64,000 nucleotides of DNA from Acinetobacter towneri DSM 14962 = CIP 107472 (GCF_000368785.1 NZ_KB849689.1:1-64000); one strand, 5' to 3'; positions 18,330 through 27,629 are shown, counted from the stretch's first letter. Notes: generated by a model not told the origin, from the letters alone. Numbers and translations: made by a program.

Positions 18330-19905
18330 TTCTTCAACTGCATCACAGCCTGCAGTATTGCTAACAGTCAGTCATCTGCGTATTCAGCAGCAACAGGTTT
18401 TATTGCACGATTTAAACTTTGAGCTGCATGCAGGCGAAACCATTGCTTTGGTTGGTGAAAGTGGTTCTGGAAAATCTATTAGTAGTTTGGCATTGCTGGG
18501 TTTATTGCCCGAACATTTACAGGTGCAAGGTCAGGCAGTCTTTGCAGAACAAGATTTACTTCGCCTTAAACCGCAACAATTGCGACAAGTTCGTGGTCAA
18601 AAAATTGCCATGATTTTTCAGGAACCAATGACGGCTTTAAATCCGTTGCATCGAGTGGAAAAAATTATTGGTGAAAGTTTATTACTCCAAGGTTGGAGCA
18701 AAGAAAAAACGCGTGCCCGGGTGCTGCAATTACTTGAAGATGTCGGCATTCCACAGCCTGAAGAAAAACTAAAGCGTTATCCACATGAATTATCTGGGGG
18801 GCAACGTCAGCGAGTGATGATCGCAATGGCGTTGGCACTCGATCCCGATATTTTAATTGCTGATGAACCAACTACGGCTTTAGATGTGACTTTGCAGGCG
18901 CAGATTTTGGATTTATTAAAAAGCCTGCAAGTGCGTCGTAATATGGCCATGATTTTGATCAGCCACGATTTGAATTTAGTCAAACACTATGCAGATCGGG
19001 TAATTGTAATGAATCAGGGGCGGGTCGAAGAACAGGGCAGTGTGGCAGATATTTTTAATAGACCGCAGCAAGCCTATACCCAAAACTTGTTGAATCATGA
19101 TTTTGGTGAAGCTTTGCAGGTTGATGAGTTGCCGACCATTTTGGAGTTGGAGCAGGTTGCTGTGAAATTCCCGATTAAACAAGGCTTGCTGAATCGGGTT
19201 AAAGATTATGTGGTTGCGGTTGAGCCGTTAAGCTTGCAACTTCCGCAAGGTCAATCTATTGGTATTGTCGGTGAAAGTGGTTCGGGTAAAAGTTCATTGG
19301 CACTTGCAATTGCACGATTGATTGAAAGTGAGGGAAAAATTGAACTACTTGGGCAAGATCTGAATCAACTGAATGAACGCCAATTGCGTCCCTTACGTCA
19401 GCAGTTTCAAATTGTATTTCAAGACCCGTTTAGCAGCTTAAATCCACGTTTAAATGTGGAGCAAACCATTGGTGAGGGTTTGGCATTGCAACAATTGTCC
19501 AAGCCTGAAATCATCCAGCGCATTGATGAAGCTCTAAGCAAAGTGGAATTGCCTGTGAGTTTTAAACAACGCTATCCGCATGAATTGTCGGGTGGGCAAC
19601 GTCAACGGATTGCATTAGCACGCGCGTTGGTGCTGCGTCCTAAACTGTTAATTATGGATGAGCCGACTTCTGCCTTAGACCGTACCACGCAACGTGCTGT
19701 CGTGCAGCTGTTACGCCGTTTGCAGCAGCAAGAACAGATGAGCTATTTGTTTATTAGCCACGATTTGCAAGTGGTGAAAGCACTGTGTCAAAAAGTGTTG
19801 GTGCTGCATCAAGCGAAAGTCATGGAATTTCAAGATACTGTACAGTTATTTAGCCATCCGCAAACAGAATATACCCGTCAATTGATTGCTGCCAGTGAGT
19901 ATTAA
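18307..19905 (+). CDS. yejF: Peptide ABC transporter ATP-binding protein YejF (two nucleotide-binding domains)
   Basis: This 532-aa protein contains two fused ATPase domains that power the importer. Each half has a Walker A GESGSGKS (about 49 and 320), the ABC signature LSGGQRQR and a Walker B (ILIADEPTTALD and LLIMDEPTSALD), so both sites look competent. ATG 18307, preceded by GGGGAGG, is preferred over the upstream in-frame start. It is the last gene of the yejABEF operon. Confidence 0.92.
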   Translation: MHSIQDVNSSTASQPAVLLTVSHLRIQQQQVLLHDLNFELHAGETIALVGESGSGKSISSLALLGLLPEHLQVQGQAVFAEQDLLRLKPQQLRQVRGQKIAMIFQEPMTALNPLHRVEKIIGESLLLQGWSKEKTRARVLQLLEDVGIPQPEEKLKRYPHELSGGQRQRVMIAMALALDPDILIADEPTTALDVTLQAQILDLLKSLQVRRNMAMILISHDLNLVKHYADRVIVMNQGRVEEQGSVADIFNRPQQAYTQNLLNHDFGEALQVDELPTILELEQVAVKFPIKQGLLNRVKDYVVAVEPLSLQLPQGQSIGIVGESGSGKSSLALAIARLIESEGKIELLGQDLNQLNERQLRPLRQQFQIVFQDPFSSLNPRLNVEQTIGEGLALQQLSKPEIIQRIDEALSKVELPVSFKQRYPHELSGGQRQRIALARALVLRPKLLIMDEPTSALDRTTQRAVVQLLRRLQQQEQMSYLFISHDLQVVKALCQKVLVLHQAKVMEFQDTVQLFSHPQTEYTRQLIAASEY

Positions 19906-19952
19906 ACCTTCAATATTTTTAAACAGCTATTTCGGCTGGCTGACTTGTTTTA

Positions 19953-19982
19953 CCATTTTGACAATAAGATTTGTCAAAATGG
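19953..19982. promoter_or_regulatory. 11-bp perfect dyad upstream of the OYE gene (possible operator)
   Basis: CCATTTTGACA and TGTCAAAATGG form a perfect inverted repeat with an 8-bp spacer, 66 bp before the flavin oxidoreductase start. No T run follows, so it is a poor terminator. A possible promoter follows directly (TTGACC, 16 bp, TAGAGT, from 19984). The position suits a regulator-binding site; no regulator is encoded nearby. Confidence 0.45.
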
Positions 19983-20047
19983 CATTGACCTGTTCCGAAA
20001 AATCTTTAGAGTAAAAAAGACCAATAAAACACAATACGGAACAGTGT

Positions 20048-21292
20048 ATGAGCCATCTTGCCGAAACAATTCAGATTCGTAATACCATGTTTAAAAATCG
20101 CATCATTAAAGGCGCGATGAGTGAGGCGCTTGCCAACACGGCAGGGCAGCCGAATAGCCTGCATTTAGGTCTATATGAAGCATGGGCAAAAGGTGGTTTG
20201 GGCTGTGCCATCACTGGCAACGTAATGGTCGATTTACGTGCCAAAAATGAACCGGGTGTTGTGGGAATTGAATCAGACCGAGATATAGAAAAGCTCAAAC
20301 AGTGGGCAGAAGTTGGTAAACGTTATGGCATGGTGCAATTGGTACAGTTGTCACATCCTGGGCGGCAATGTCCGAAAGGTTTGAATAAAGAAACGGTTGC
20401 ACCTTCGGCTGTGCCTTTTAGTCCAAGTTTAGCTTTGAGTTTTGGTACACCACGTGAACTACATGAAGATGAAATCCTCGATATTATTCAGCGTTTTGCC
20501 AAAGCTGCACAGATTTGTGAGCAAGCGGGCTTTGAAGGGATTCAACTGCATGGTGCGCATGGCTATTTGATCAGCCAGTTTTTATCGCCACTGACCAATA
20601 AACGCCAAGACCAATGGGGCGGCAATATTGAAAACCGTATGCGCTTTTTGATGCAAATTTATCAAGCGGTACGTGCAGCGACCTCAGACAATTTTATTGT
20701 ATCAGTCAAACTAAACTCTGCAGATTTTCAACGTGGCGGCATCACTGAAGAAGAAGTGATTAGCGTGTTTAAAGCCATGGATGAAGCAGGTATAGATATG
20801 ATTGAAATTTCAGGTGGTACTTATGAAGCACCCGCGATGGCAGGCTCTAAAGCTGATAAACGTAAACCAAGTACCATTGCCCGTGAAGCCTATTTTTTAT
20901 CTTTTGCGGAATTGATTCGCAGTCAGGTGAAATGCCACTTAATGGTGACAGGTGGTTTTAGAACGGTAGTTGCCATGAATGCTGCTTTGGACAGTGGTGC
21001 ATGTGACTTTATTGGGATCGCCCGACCATTTGCGGTAGAAACCGATTTAGCCAACCGTTTGTTGGCGGGTCAAGATGTACGTTACGGGGTCGATAAAATT
21101 AAAACTGGTATCCCGATGATTGATAAAATGGCAATTATGGAAATTATTTGGTATGCCGCGCAGTTCAAAGCAATTGCACAAGGCAAGCGTCCAAACCCGA
21201 AACTCTCGCCTTTAAAAGTCTTTTTCAAATATTTAAAAGGCAATTTAACTGCGGTGATTAAAGGACAGGTCAACTCACGTAAATCAGCTTGA
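20048..21292 (+). CDS. Old yellow enzyme family NADH:flavin oxidoreductase
   Basis: This is a 414-aa single-domain FMN-dependent TIM-barrel enzyme of the OYE type. Motifs include GAMSEALAN near the N-terminus, QLSHPGRQCP (about 99-108), LHGAHGYLISQFLSPLTNKRQD (174-195) with the substrate-binding HGAH, and GIARPFAVE (321-329) for FMN phosphate binding. Such enzymes reduce alkenes, enones or nitro compounds with NAD(P)H; the substrate is unknown. It stands alone and has a dyad and possible promoter upstream. Confidence 0.87.
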   Translation: MSHLAETIQIRNTMFKNRIIKGAMSEALANTAGQPNSLHLGLYEAWAKGGLGCAITGNVMVDLRAKNEPGVVGIESDRDIEKLKQWAEVGKRYGMVQLVQLSHPGRQCPKGLNKETVAPSAVPFSPSLALSFGTPRELHEDEILDIIQRFAKAAQICEQAGFEGIQLHGAHGYLISQFLSPLTNKRQDQWGGNIENRMRFLMQIYQAVRAATSDNFIVSVKLNSADFQRGGITEEEVISVFKAMDEAGIDMIEISGGTYEAPAMAGSKADKRKPSTIAREAYFLSFAELIRSQVKCHLMVTGGFRTVVAMNAALDSGACDFIGIARPFAVETDLANRLLAGQDVRYGVDKIKTGIPMIDKMAIMEIIWYAAQFKAIAQGKRPNPKLSPLKVFFKYLKGNLTAVIKGQVNSRKSA

Positions 21293-21392
21293 TTCGTATT
21301 TTTCAAACCTCAGTGGACGGATTCAAAGCTTAAACTATGGTTTTTGAATCAGTCCGCACAGATTGAAATATAAAACTAATGCGTTAGATAGC

Positions 21393-21424
21393 AAAAAGCC
21401 CAAGTCATATTGATTGGGCTTTTT
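21393..21424. terminator. Terminator between the OYE gene and the tRNA-Glu cluster
   Basis: Arms AAAAAGCCCAA (21393-21403) and TTGGGCTTTTT (21414-21424) are perfect and have A/T runs on both sides. It can end both the plus-strand OYE transcript and the minus-strand tRNA transcript. Confidence 0.85.
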
Positions 21425-21448
21425 GTTGAGATGTAAACATCTCGAATA

Positions 21449-21524
21449 TGGCGTCCCTACGGGGATTCGAACCCCGGTTACCGCCGTGAAAGGGCGATGT
21501 CCTAGGCCTCTAGACGATAGGGAC
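21449..21524 (-). tRNA. tRNA-Glu (TTC), promoter-distal copy of the tandem cluster
   Basis: This is a 76-nt cloverleaf with encoded CCA. It has anticodon TTC in the CTTTCAC loop, the T-arm GGTTCGAATCC and acceptor GTCCCTA/TAGGGAC. The sequence is identical to five other copies in the window. Confidence 0.97.
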
Positions 21525-21579
21525 AAATAGAAGTTTATATTTTTAAACCATGTAACAACCAATGCAGTTGTTGAGAATA

Positions 21580-21655
21580 TGGCGTCCCTACGGGGATTCG
21601 AACCCCGGTTACCGCCGTGAAAGGGCGATGTCCTAGGCCTCTAGACGATAGGGAC
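21580..21655 (-). tRNA. tRNA-Glu (TTC), tandem copy
   Basis: Identical 76-nt gene with encoded CCA. It is separated from its neighbours by a 55-nt and a 25-nt spacer. Confidence 0.97.
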
Positions 21656-21680
21656 TTAAAAAAAGGCAGGATCTGAAAAT

Positions 21681-21756
21681 TGGCGTCCCTACGGGGATTC
21701 GAACCCCGGTTACCGCCGTGAAAGGGCGATGTCCTAGGCCTCTAGACGATAGGGAC
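21681..21756 (-). tRNA. tRNA-Glu (TTC), tandem copy
   Basis: Identical 76-nt gene. It lies in the section where gene plus 25-nt spacer repeats exactly every 101 bp. Confidence 0.97.
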
Positions 21757-21781
21757 TTAAAAAAATATCTACTTCTGAAAT

Positions 21782-21857
21782 TGGCGTCCCTACGGGGATT
21801 CGAACCCCGGTTACCGCCGTGAAAGGGCGATGTCCTAGGCCTCTAGACGATAGGGAC
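21782..21857 (-). tRNA. tRNA-Glu (TTC), tandem copy
   Basis: Identical 76-nt gene. The spacers on its two sides are identical to each other. Confidence 0.97.
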
Positions 21858-21882
21858 TTAAAAAAATATCTACTTCTGAAAT

Positions 21883-21958
21883 TGGCGTCCCTACGGGGAT
21901 TCGAACCCCGGTTACCGCCGTGAAAGGGCGATGTCCTAGGCCTCTAGACGATAGGGAC
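21883..21958 (-). tRNA. tRNA-Glu (TTC), promoter-proximal copy
   Basis: Identical 76-nt gene and the first of the cluster to be transcribed. It begins about 18 nt after the -10 box of a consensus-like promoter. Confidence 0.97.
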
Positions 21959-21975
21959 GTTTCAGAGGTGGGCGT

Positions 21976-22004
21976 ATAATAGGGCGTATAAGGGGGGGTG
22001 TCAA
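21976..22004 (-). promoter_or_regulatory. Sigma-70 promoter of the tRNA-Glu cluster
   Basis: Read on the minus strand, TTGACA (22004-21999) and TATTAT (21981-21976) are exactly 17 bp apart. The spacer starts with seven C. The stretch after the -10 box is GC-rich (ACGCCCACC), as in stringently controlled stable-RNA promoters. Confidence 0.88.
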
Positions 22005-22188
22005 ACGCTTTTCTGCAATAATTCTGAAAAAAATGTTCAACTGAATAAAATTAAAACTATTCTGCTGTCGTGATACGTTTGAAGCGGTAAAAATCATGCT
22101 TTTCAAGTTATTTTTAAATGGACACATTTATTAGAGCAGCATGATTTTCTTTGTATTTTGCAGTATTCATTGCTAATCAACACAACTC

Positions 22189-22226
22189 AAAAAACAAGGC
22201 AATCCGAAGATCGCCCCTATTGTTTT
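22189..22226 (-). terminator. Terminator downstream of the amino-acid permease
   Basis: On the minus strand GGCGATC-TTCG-GATTGCC forms a stem with a UUCG tetraloop and one G-U pair. It is extended by AACAA/TTGTT and followed by T residues. Confidence 0.75.
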
Positions 22227-22246
22227 ACATCATCGCTAAAAAAGCA

Positions 22247-23665
22247 TTATGATTTTTTGTGATAAATCATGTAATAACTGAGATAGCACAACACAATAAA
22301 AATCATACAGCCAATAAAACCTGCCAGCATTTCAGGGTCAAACACCATACTTAAGCAAGTAATAAAACAGAACACAAAACCTAAAATAGGCACTATTGGA
22401 AATAGCGGTGCAGCAAAACCTAAGTCCTGCACGGTTTTACCTTGTTTATACCATTGGCGACGGAAGTTAAACTGGCTTAAACAAATGCTCATCCAGACCA
22501 CGACCATGGTAAATGCAGCCACACCCAAGAGGTTTTTAAAGATGGTTTCAGGCGCAAATTGTTCAGACAATAAACCTGGCATTGCACCGAGCATGGTGAC
22601 CATGACTGCAATATAAGGAATACCACGCGCATTCACCTTAGAAAAAATCTGTGGTAATTGCTTTTGGTGTGAGAGCGACCACATCATTCGTGAAGCTGCA
22701 AATAAACCTGAGTTCGCTGCAGAGAGTAACGCTGTGATAATCACAAAACGAATAATATCTTCCGCATAAGGAATACCAATCTGATTAAACACCGTTACAA
22801 AAGGACTGCTGCTTACACCTTCTGCAGCCAAACCTGCAGCCTGATGTGGTAGCAAGGCACTAATCACCACAATGGTACCTACAAAGAAAATCAACAGACG
22901 GAAAATTGCGGTATTGATTGCTTTAGGCACGTTTTTGGCAGGGTCTTTGGTTTCACCTGCGGCAACACCAATCAACTCTGTACCTGAAAAGGCGAAATTA
23001 ACAATTAACATGGTGGCAAAAATAGGGAATAGCCCTTCAGGAAACCAACCTTGTGCGGTTAAATTGCTAAATAAAGGTGCAGAGGTATAACCTTGATAAG
23101 ACACAGCACCTAAAATTGCCATTAAACCCAAAACGATAAAGGCAATGACAGTCACGACTTTGACCAAAGATAGCCAAAACTCAGATTCTGCAAACAAGCG
23201 CGTGGAAATCATATTCAAACCAAATACAACGCCACCAAAAATCAGTGTCCAAATCCACATGGAAATATGCGGGAACCATTCCTGCATTAGCAACGCAGCG
23301 GCGGTAAATTCTGTGCCTAAAGTGACCGACCACGTGAGCCAATATAACCAAGTGATGGTATAGCCCGTGCCAGGTCCAATATATTGTTTGGCGTATGCCC
23401 CAAATGAACCTGAAACAGGCATGTGTACGGCAAGCTCGCCCAAACACAGCATCACCATATAGGCAATTAAACCACCAAAAATATAAGCGATGATGGCGCC
23501 AACGGGGCCTGTTTGTGCAATGACTTCACCTGAGCCTAAAAATAGACCTGTGCCAATAGCACCGCCCAGTGAAATCATAACCAAATGTCGAGTGCTCATC
23601 GCACGTTTTAAAGGCATAGTATTGCCTTGATGCACAGCATCATTTTGATGATTCGATGACGGCAT
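22247..23665 (-). CDS. Amino-acid permease (APC superfamily, AAT family)
   Basis: This is a 472-aa inner-membrane transporter with about 12 hydrophobic spans. The family hallmark HLVMISLGGAIGTGLFLGSG lies at the first span (about 27-46). SGTELIGVAAGETKDPAKNVPKAI lies near the middle. These transporters import amino acids with protons. The sequence is reminiscent of S-methylmethionine or proline permeases, but the substrate cannot be fixed. It sits between two tRNA-Glu transcription units on the same strand. It may receive read-through from the sixth tRNA-Glu, but I saw no mature operon arrangement. Confidence 0.88.
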   Translation of the reverse strand: MPSSNHQNDAVHQGNTMPLKRAMSTRHLVMISLGGAIGTGLFLGSGEVIAQTGPVGAIIAYIFGGLIAYMVMLCLGELAVHMPVSGSFGAYAKQYIGPGTGYTITWLYWLTWSVTLGTEFTAAALLMQEWFPHISMWIWTLIFGGVVFGLNMISTRLFAESEFWLSLVKVVTVIAFIVLGLMAILGAVSYQGYTSAPLFSNLTAQGWFPEGLFPIFATMLIVNFAFSGTELIGVAAGETKDPAKNVPKAINTAIFRLLIFFVGTIVVISALLPHQAAGLAAEGVSSSPFVTVFNQIGIPYAEDIIRFVIITALLSAANSGLFAASRMMWSLSHQKQLPQIFSKVNARGIPYIAVMVTMLGAMPGLLSEQFAPETIFKNLLGVAAFTMVVVWMSICLSQFNFRRQWYKQGKTVQDLGFAAPLFPIVPILGFVFCFITCLSMVFDPEMLAGFIGCMIFIVLCYLSYYMIYHKKS

Positions 23666-23775
23666 AAGTGATAGGAGAAAAAATGAAATGAAGCGAAGTA
23701 TTGTAGAGAAAAACTACAAATCTGCAATCTTGAAATAATAAATTTGGATTAGAAATGATCGTATAGCACGATAAA

Positions 23776-23851
23776 TGGCGTCCCTACGGGGATTCGAACC
23801 CCGGTTACCGCCGTGAAAGGGCGATGTCCTAGGCCTCTAGACGATAGGGAC
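23776..23851 (-). tRNA. tRNA-Glu (TTC), separate sixth copy
   Basis: Identical to the five tandem copies. It lies upstream of the permease with its own promoter. Confidence 0.97.
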
Positions 23852-23868
23852 GTTGCGAGGTGATGCGT

Positions 23869-23897
23869 ATATTATGAATTTTTAGCGACAGTGTCAA
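23869..23897 (-). promoter_or_regulatory. Sigma-70 promoter of the sixth tRNA-Glu
   Basis: On the minus strand TTGACA (23897-23892) and TAATAT (23874-23869) are 17 bp apart. The gene begins 17 nt after the -10 box. Confidence 0.85.
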
Positions 23898-24000
23898 ACC
23901 TGAATCTAAAAAAACTGCCGCACTATTTGTTATTTGCTTAAAAAATAATACATCTTTAAAAATAAATCAGTGCATGTAAATTTGAATACGGTGCATCATT

Positions 24001-24159
24001 TTAATGATCAGGGGTTTGATATTGCTTTTCAGTGGTTGTTGTTTGTGTGGCTGCGGGTTGAGTGCTTGGTTTAGGTTGAGCAGGCTCACGATTCACAATA
24101 TAAAGATACAACGCAGAAGGCGCGAGAATGACCAAAACCAAGACAATTTTTTTCAACAT
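24001..24159 (-). CDS. Small membrane-anchored hypothetical protein, 52 aa
   Basis: I translated this frame directly. It starts MLKKIVLVLVILAPSALYLY, which is a short positively charged start plus one hydrophobic span. A Pro/Gln/Thr-rich hydrophilic tail follows and ends at TAA. The arrangement of one span plus a disordered tail is coherent, and codon use resembles its neighbours. There is no strong Shine-Dalgarno sequence and no family I recognise. It lies between tRNA-Glu and rnt on the same strand. It could be real or fortuitous. Confidence 0.5.
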   Translation of the reverse strand: MLKKIVLVLVILAPSALYLYIVNREPAQPKPSTQPAATQTTTTEKQYQTPDH

Positions 24160-24313
24160 GGCAGAATCAATAACACAAATTGGAATATTGCCATTATAAC
24201 CAAAGCCAGCTCAAAAGACTGCATGCATAAAAGCTGATTCGCAGTAAAAATCATTTTGATGCTCAGTCTTGTGGTTGAAAAGCACGAATCAAAACCACAA
24301 CACTAAAAAGAAA

Positions 24314-24344
24314 ACAGGACGACAAATGCAGTCTGTCATCCTGT
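24314..24344 (-). terminator. Terminator downstream of rnt
   Basis: The inverted repeat ACAGGACGACA/TGTCATCCTGT has one mismatch. On the minus strand it is followed by TTTTCTTTTT, 30 bp after the rnt stop. Confidence 0.75.
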
Positions 24345-24374
24345 AAACATCTCAATGTTCGAGTACAAATCGTA

Positions 24375-25037
24375 TTATTGATCTGTGTTGAGTAAGTTCT
24401 CTACCATGTGCGGCGCAAGTTTATTTAGAATAAAACAAAACAGCTCTGCAGTTTTTTGCGTATCGTATAAAGCTGAATGAGCTTCTTTGCCATCAAACTC
24501 AATACCTGCCTGAATGCATGATTTTGCCAGCACCGTTTGACCAAACATCACCGCACTTAAAGTCACTGTATCAAACACTGAAAAGCTGTGGAATGGGTTT
24601 TGGTTTTTCGTGCCTGTGCGGGCAATGGCTGCTTGTACAAAGCCTAAATCGAAATGCGCATTGTGACCGACCAAAATGGCATGGGTACAATTCTGTTGGC
24701 GACGCACTTCATTGACTGATTTGAAAATCCGTTTTAATGCGGTTTTTTCATCTTCAGCCATAGCCATACGCATAGGGTTGAAAGGATCAATCCCAATAAA
24801 GTCCAACGAACGACGGTCTAAATTTGCCCCTTCAAACGGGTTGATATGCGCATGATACGCTTCACCTGGTACAAATTTGCCATCCGCATCATAAATAATT
24901 GGAATGGCAGCAATTTCCAACAAAGCATCGGTTTGGGCATTAAAGCCTGCGGTTTCCACATCAACCACCACAGGCAAAAAACCACGAAAACGTTGCCCCA
25001 TCACGGGCAAAGTTGTATCTGTCACACTTTTCTCCAT
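24375..25037 (-). CDS. rnt: Ribonuclease T
   Basis: This is a 220-aa DEDD-family 3'-5' exoribonuclease that trims the 3' ends of tRNA and other stable RNAs. Catalytic motifs are VVDVETAGF (about 24-32), VGHNAHFD (122-129) and [13 protein letters not shown] (about 181-193). It overlaps the pyrC 3' end by 16 nt, so the two are co-transcribed. Its location beside tRNA genes fits its role, though that may be coincidence. Confidence 0.93.
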   Translation of the reverse strand: MEKSVTDTTLPVMGQRFRGFLPVVVDVETAGFNAQTDALLEIAAIPIIYDADGKFVPGEAYHAHINPFEGANLDRRSLDFIGIDPFNPMRMAMAEDEKTALKRIFKSVNEVRRQQNCTHAILVGHNAHFDLGFVQAAIARTGTKNQNPFHSFSVFDTVTLSAVMFGQTVLAKSCIQAGIEFDGKEAHSALYDTQKTAELFCFILNKLAPHMVENLLNTDQ

Positions 25038-26056
25038 TGAATGGTTTTACCCGCATATAACGGAATAATTTGTTCACCATCCAAGTAGTCTAAACTGGTT
25101 GGAATGATTTGCTCTTCTTTCACCAAAGTAATGGTGTTGGTATTACGCGGCAAACCATAAAAATCTGCACCAAAGAAGCTTGCAAAGCCTTCTAAGCGGT
25201 CAATACGTCCAACTTGATCAAAAGCTTGTGCATAAAGCTCAATTGCCGTAGGCGCACTATAGCAGCCTGCACAGCCACATGCATTTTCTTTGGCATTTTT
25301 TGAGTGCGGTGCGCTATCTGTCCCTAAGAAAAATTTAGGATTTCCGCTAGTCGCGACTTCTAATAAGGTTTGTTGATGGGTTTGACGCTTTAAAATAGGC
25401 AAACAATAGAAATGCGGTTTTACGCCACCTACTAACATATCATTACGGTTAAATAATAAATGTTGTGGGGTAATGGTTGCTGCGACATTACGGCCTTGTT
25501 CTAAAACAAATTGCGCTGCTTCAGAGGTCGTAATGTGTTCAAGCACCAATTTTAAGTTTGGAAATTGTTGTAATAATGGTGAAAGCACTTCATCTAAGAA
25601 ACGTTTTTCACGGTCAAAAATATCGACATGATTGTGCGTGACTTCGCCGTGCAGTAATAATGGCACTTGTTGTTCTTCAAGTTGCTCAATCACCGCATAT
25701 ACTTTACGAATGTCGCTCACCCCATTGTCTGAATTGGTGGTCGCGCCAGCAGGGTAAAGTTTAATGGCATTCACATGCGCAGAGGCTTTAATTTTCTTGA
25801 CTTCTTCGGGAGAGGTTTGATCGGTAAAATACAACACCATACGCGGATCAAAATTTACACCTTCAGGGACGTGTGCCATGATGCGTTCACGATACGCTTC
25901 CGCTTCTTCTACCGTTTTTACTGGTGGAACAAGGTTAGGCATACAAATTGCGCGTGAAAATTGCTTGGCAAGATCGGGAACAGTACGTTGTAGTGCTAAA
26001 CCATCACGTAAATGAGCATGCCAGTCATCTGGCTGGATAAGAGTAATCGTATTCAA
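25022..26056 (-). CDS. pyrC: Dihydroorotase
   Basis: This 344-aa enzyme closes carbamoyl-aspartate to dihydroorotate in pyrimidine synthesis. The metal-binding [10 protein letters not shown] lies near residue 11. The carbamylated-lysine region reads [14 protein letters not shown], followed by LLHGEVTH and GTDSAPH, all as in the PyrC homodimeric class. It starts divergently from the diguanylate cyclase and is translationally coupled to rnt. Confidence 0.95.
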   Translation of the reverse strand: MNTITLIQPDDWHAHLRDGLALQRTVPDLAKQFSRAICMPNLVPPVKTVEEAEAYRERIMAHVPEGVNFDPRMVLYFTDQTSPEEVKKIKASAHVNAIKLYPAGATTNSDNGVSDIRKVYAVIEQLEEQQVPLLLHGEVTHNHVDIFDREKRFLDEVLSPLLQQFPNLKLVLEHITTSEAAQFVLEQGRNVAATITPQHLLFNRNDMLVGGVKPHFYCLPILKRQTHQQTLLEVATSGNPKFFLGTDSAPHSKNAKENACGCAGCYSAPTAIELYAQAFDQVGRIDRLEGFASFFGADFYGLPRNTNTITLVKEEQIIPTSLDYLDGEQIIPLYAGKTIQWRKV

Positions 26057-26235
26057 GGCGCTGCCAGTCTGAAAAATAAAACAGATGATAATCTATAAAT
26101 GTTAAAATGGTAACGTCGAAAGCCATAAAAAATAGAAATGCCTGAATTAATTGTTTCGACATTGTGTTATTTTTAAACCACTAAAAAAATTATATTCAGG
26201 TTGTTACAGTTTTGCTGTGCAACAATCGTGATTAA

Positions 26236-27513
26236 ATGGAATTTAAAGCATCCATGGAATACAAATATAAGTTAGCCAAGCTACAGTACGACAAAGAAAA
26301 AAATGAAGAGTTGATTAAACGTCAACGTAAACGTGCGGGGCAGGTTTTTCCGAAACAACTGGAAGTTGAGTTTTGGCAACAGCATCTTGAACAAGCTCGG
26401 CACAACATTAACCAATATTTTTGGTCGGGCGTACTCATCTACTTTATTATCACCGTGCTGATGATTACTGGGGATTATTGGATTATTGATCGTAATTTTT
26501 TTAAACACGATTTTATCCACTCTTTACTAGGCTTGGTCAATGGCGCGTTTTGCTTACTGACCCTGTTCTTTTTTGCCCATTATAAAATTTTGCGCCCGTA
26601 TTATGCCTATGCCGCCATGGCTATGATTTTTTGGGCCATTGTGTCGATGACCTGGCTGACCATGACGGTGAATACCGAAGTGTTTAGACACCAAGCCATG
26701 ATGATCATCAGCATGATTTATATTATGGGTTTTGTACTGACGGGGGTGAAGCCGTTTCACATGCTGCTGACTGGATTAATGGCGGCTGTGGTTGCCATGA
26801 TTATGCTATTAACCTTGTATATTCCAATTGATGTGATGGTGATGGGGCGGGTGTTGGTTGGCAGTACGGTAGTGGGTTTTTTAATCAGTAAAATGCTGTG
26901 TACCCGTGAGCGGATGATTTTTTTGGTCATGCACCAAGCCCGACTTAGTGAAAAAATTAACCGTATTCATGCTGAAGAATTGTTGCATTTAAGTCAGCAT
27001 GACGCGCTGACTAAAGTATCCAACAGACGTACTTTTGATGAAATGCTGGACAGCTATTTCGAACAGGCACGGCATGATGAAGTGCCATTGTCTTTACTCT
27101 TTATCGATGTCGATTTTTTTAAAAAATATAACGATCATTATGGGCATCAAAAGGGAGATGAAGTCATTTCAGCGATTGCCAAATCCATTAAAGACTCAAT
27201 TCGTCACATGGATTTTGTTGCGCGTTATGGTGGTGAAGAATTTGTGGTGTTATTGCCAGAAACCGATGCGCATGGTGCGTATGCTGTGGCTTCCAATATT
27301 TTTAAAGCGGTTGAGCGTTTAGCGATTCCACATAGTCAATCTTTGGTTGACAGTAATGTCACCATCAGTTTGGGCTTTACCGTCTATAAAGGTGAGGCGG
27401 ACATTTTTAAAAGCGATTTCTTACAACGTGCAGACCAAGCCTTGTACCGTGCGAAACAGTTGGGGCGTAATCAAATTTATTACCACACTTTGCAGGTGGA
27501 AGAAGTGCTGTAA
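26236..27513 (+). CDS. Membrane-bound diguanylate cyclase (GGDEF domain)
   Basis: This is a 425-aa protein with a basic N-terminus, about six membrane spans (60-225) and a C-terminal GGDEF domain (about 255-425). The active site is RYGGEEF, so it should make cyclic di-GMP from GTP. RHMD, five residues before the GGEEF, matches the RxxD inhibitory site and suggests product feedback. HDALTKVSNRRTFDE marks the domain start. There is no EAL domain and no periplasmic sensor domain of a recognised type; the N-terminal region may act as a membrane sensor. It stands alone. Confidence 0.9.
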   Translation: MEFKASMEYKYKLAKLQYDKEKNEELIKRQRKRAGQVFPKQLEVEFWQQHLEQARHNINQYFWSGVLIYFIITVLMITGDYWIIDRNFFKHDFIHSLLGLVNGAFCLLTLFFFAHYKILRPYYAYAAMAMIFWAIVSMTWLTMTVNTEVFRHQAMMIISMIYIMGFVLTGVKPFHMLLTGLMAAVVAMIMLLTLYIPIDVMVMGRVLVGSTVVGFLISKMLCTRERMIFLVMHQARLSEKINRIHAEELLHLSQHDALTKVSNRRTFDEMLDSYFEQARHDEVPLSLLFIDVDFFKKYNDHYGHQKGDEVISAIAKSIKDSIRHMDFVARYGGEEFVVLLPETDAHGAYAVASNIFKAVERLAIPHSQSLVDSNVTISLGFTVYKGEADIFKSDFLQRADQALYRAKQLGRNQIYYHTLQVEEVL

Positions 27514-27577
27514 ATTTTTCTATTGCAGCTTTCATTTAGTATGAATTGTTTAGTCCTCATGTTTAAACAAACATAAA

Positions 27578-27602
27578 AAAGCCGCTCAATTTGAGCGGCT
27601 TT
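27578..27602. terminator. Bidirectional terminator between the cyclase and argG
   Basis: Perfect 12-bp arms AAAGCCGCTCAA/TTGAGCGGCTTT surround one central base. On the minus strand (argG) they are followed by six T. Confidence 0.87.
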
Positions 27603-27629
27603 CGATTTCACAAAATCATCACCAAGTGA

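Larger units (their letters stand above)
21681..21958 (-). repeat. 101-bp tandem direct repeat of tRNA-Glu gene plus spacer
   Basis: The three units start at 21681, 21782 and 21883. The spacers 21757-21781 and 21858-21882 are the same 25 bases, which points to recent tandem duplication by unequal recombination. Confidence 0.93.

Noticed and set aside
21449..21958. Regularly spaced repeats that could be mistaken for a CRISPR array
   Set aside because: Each repeat folds as a complete tRNA-Glu with CCA, spacers are AT-rich and two are identical, and no cas gene is present.
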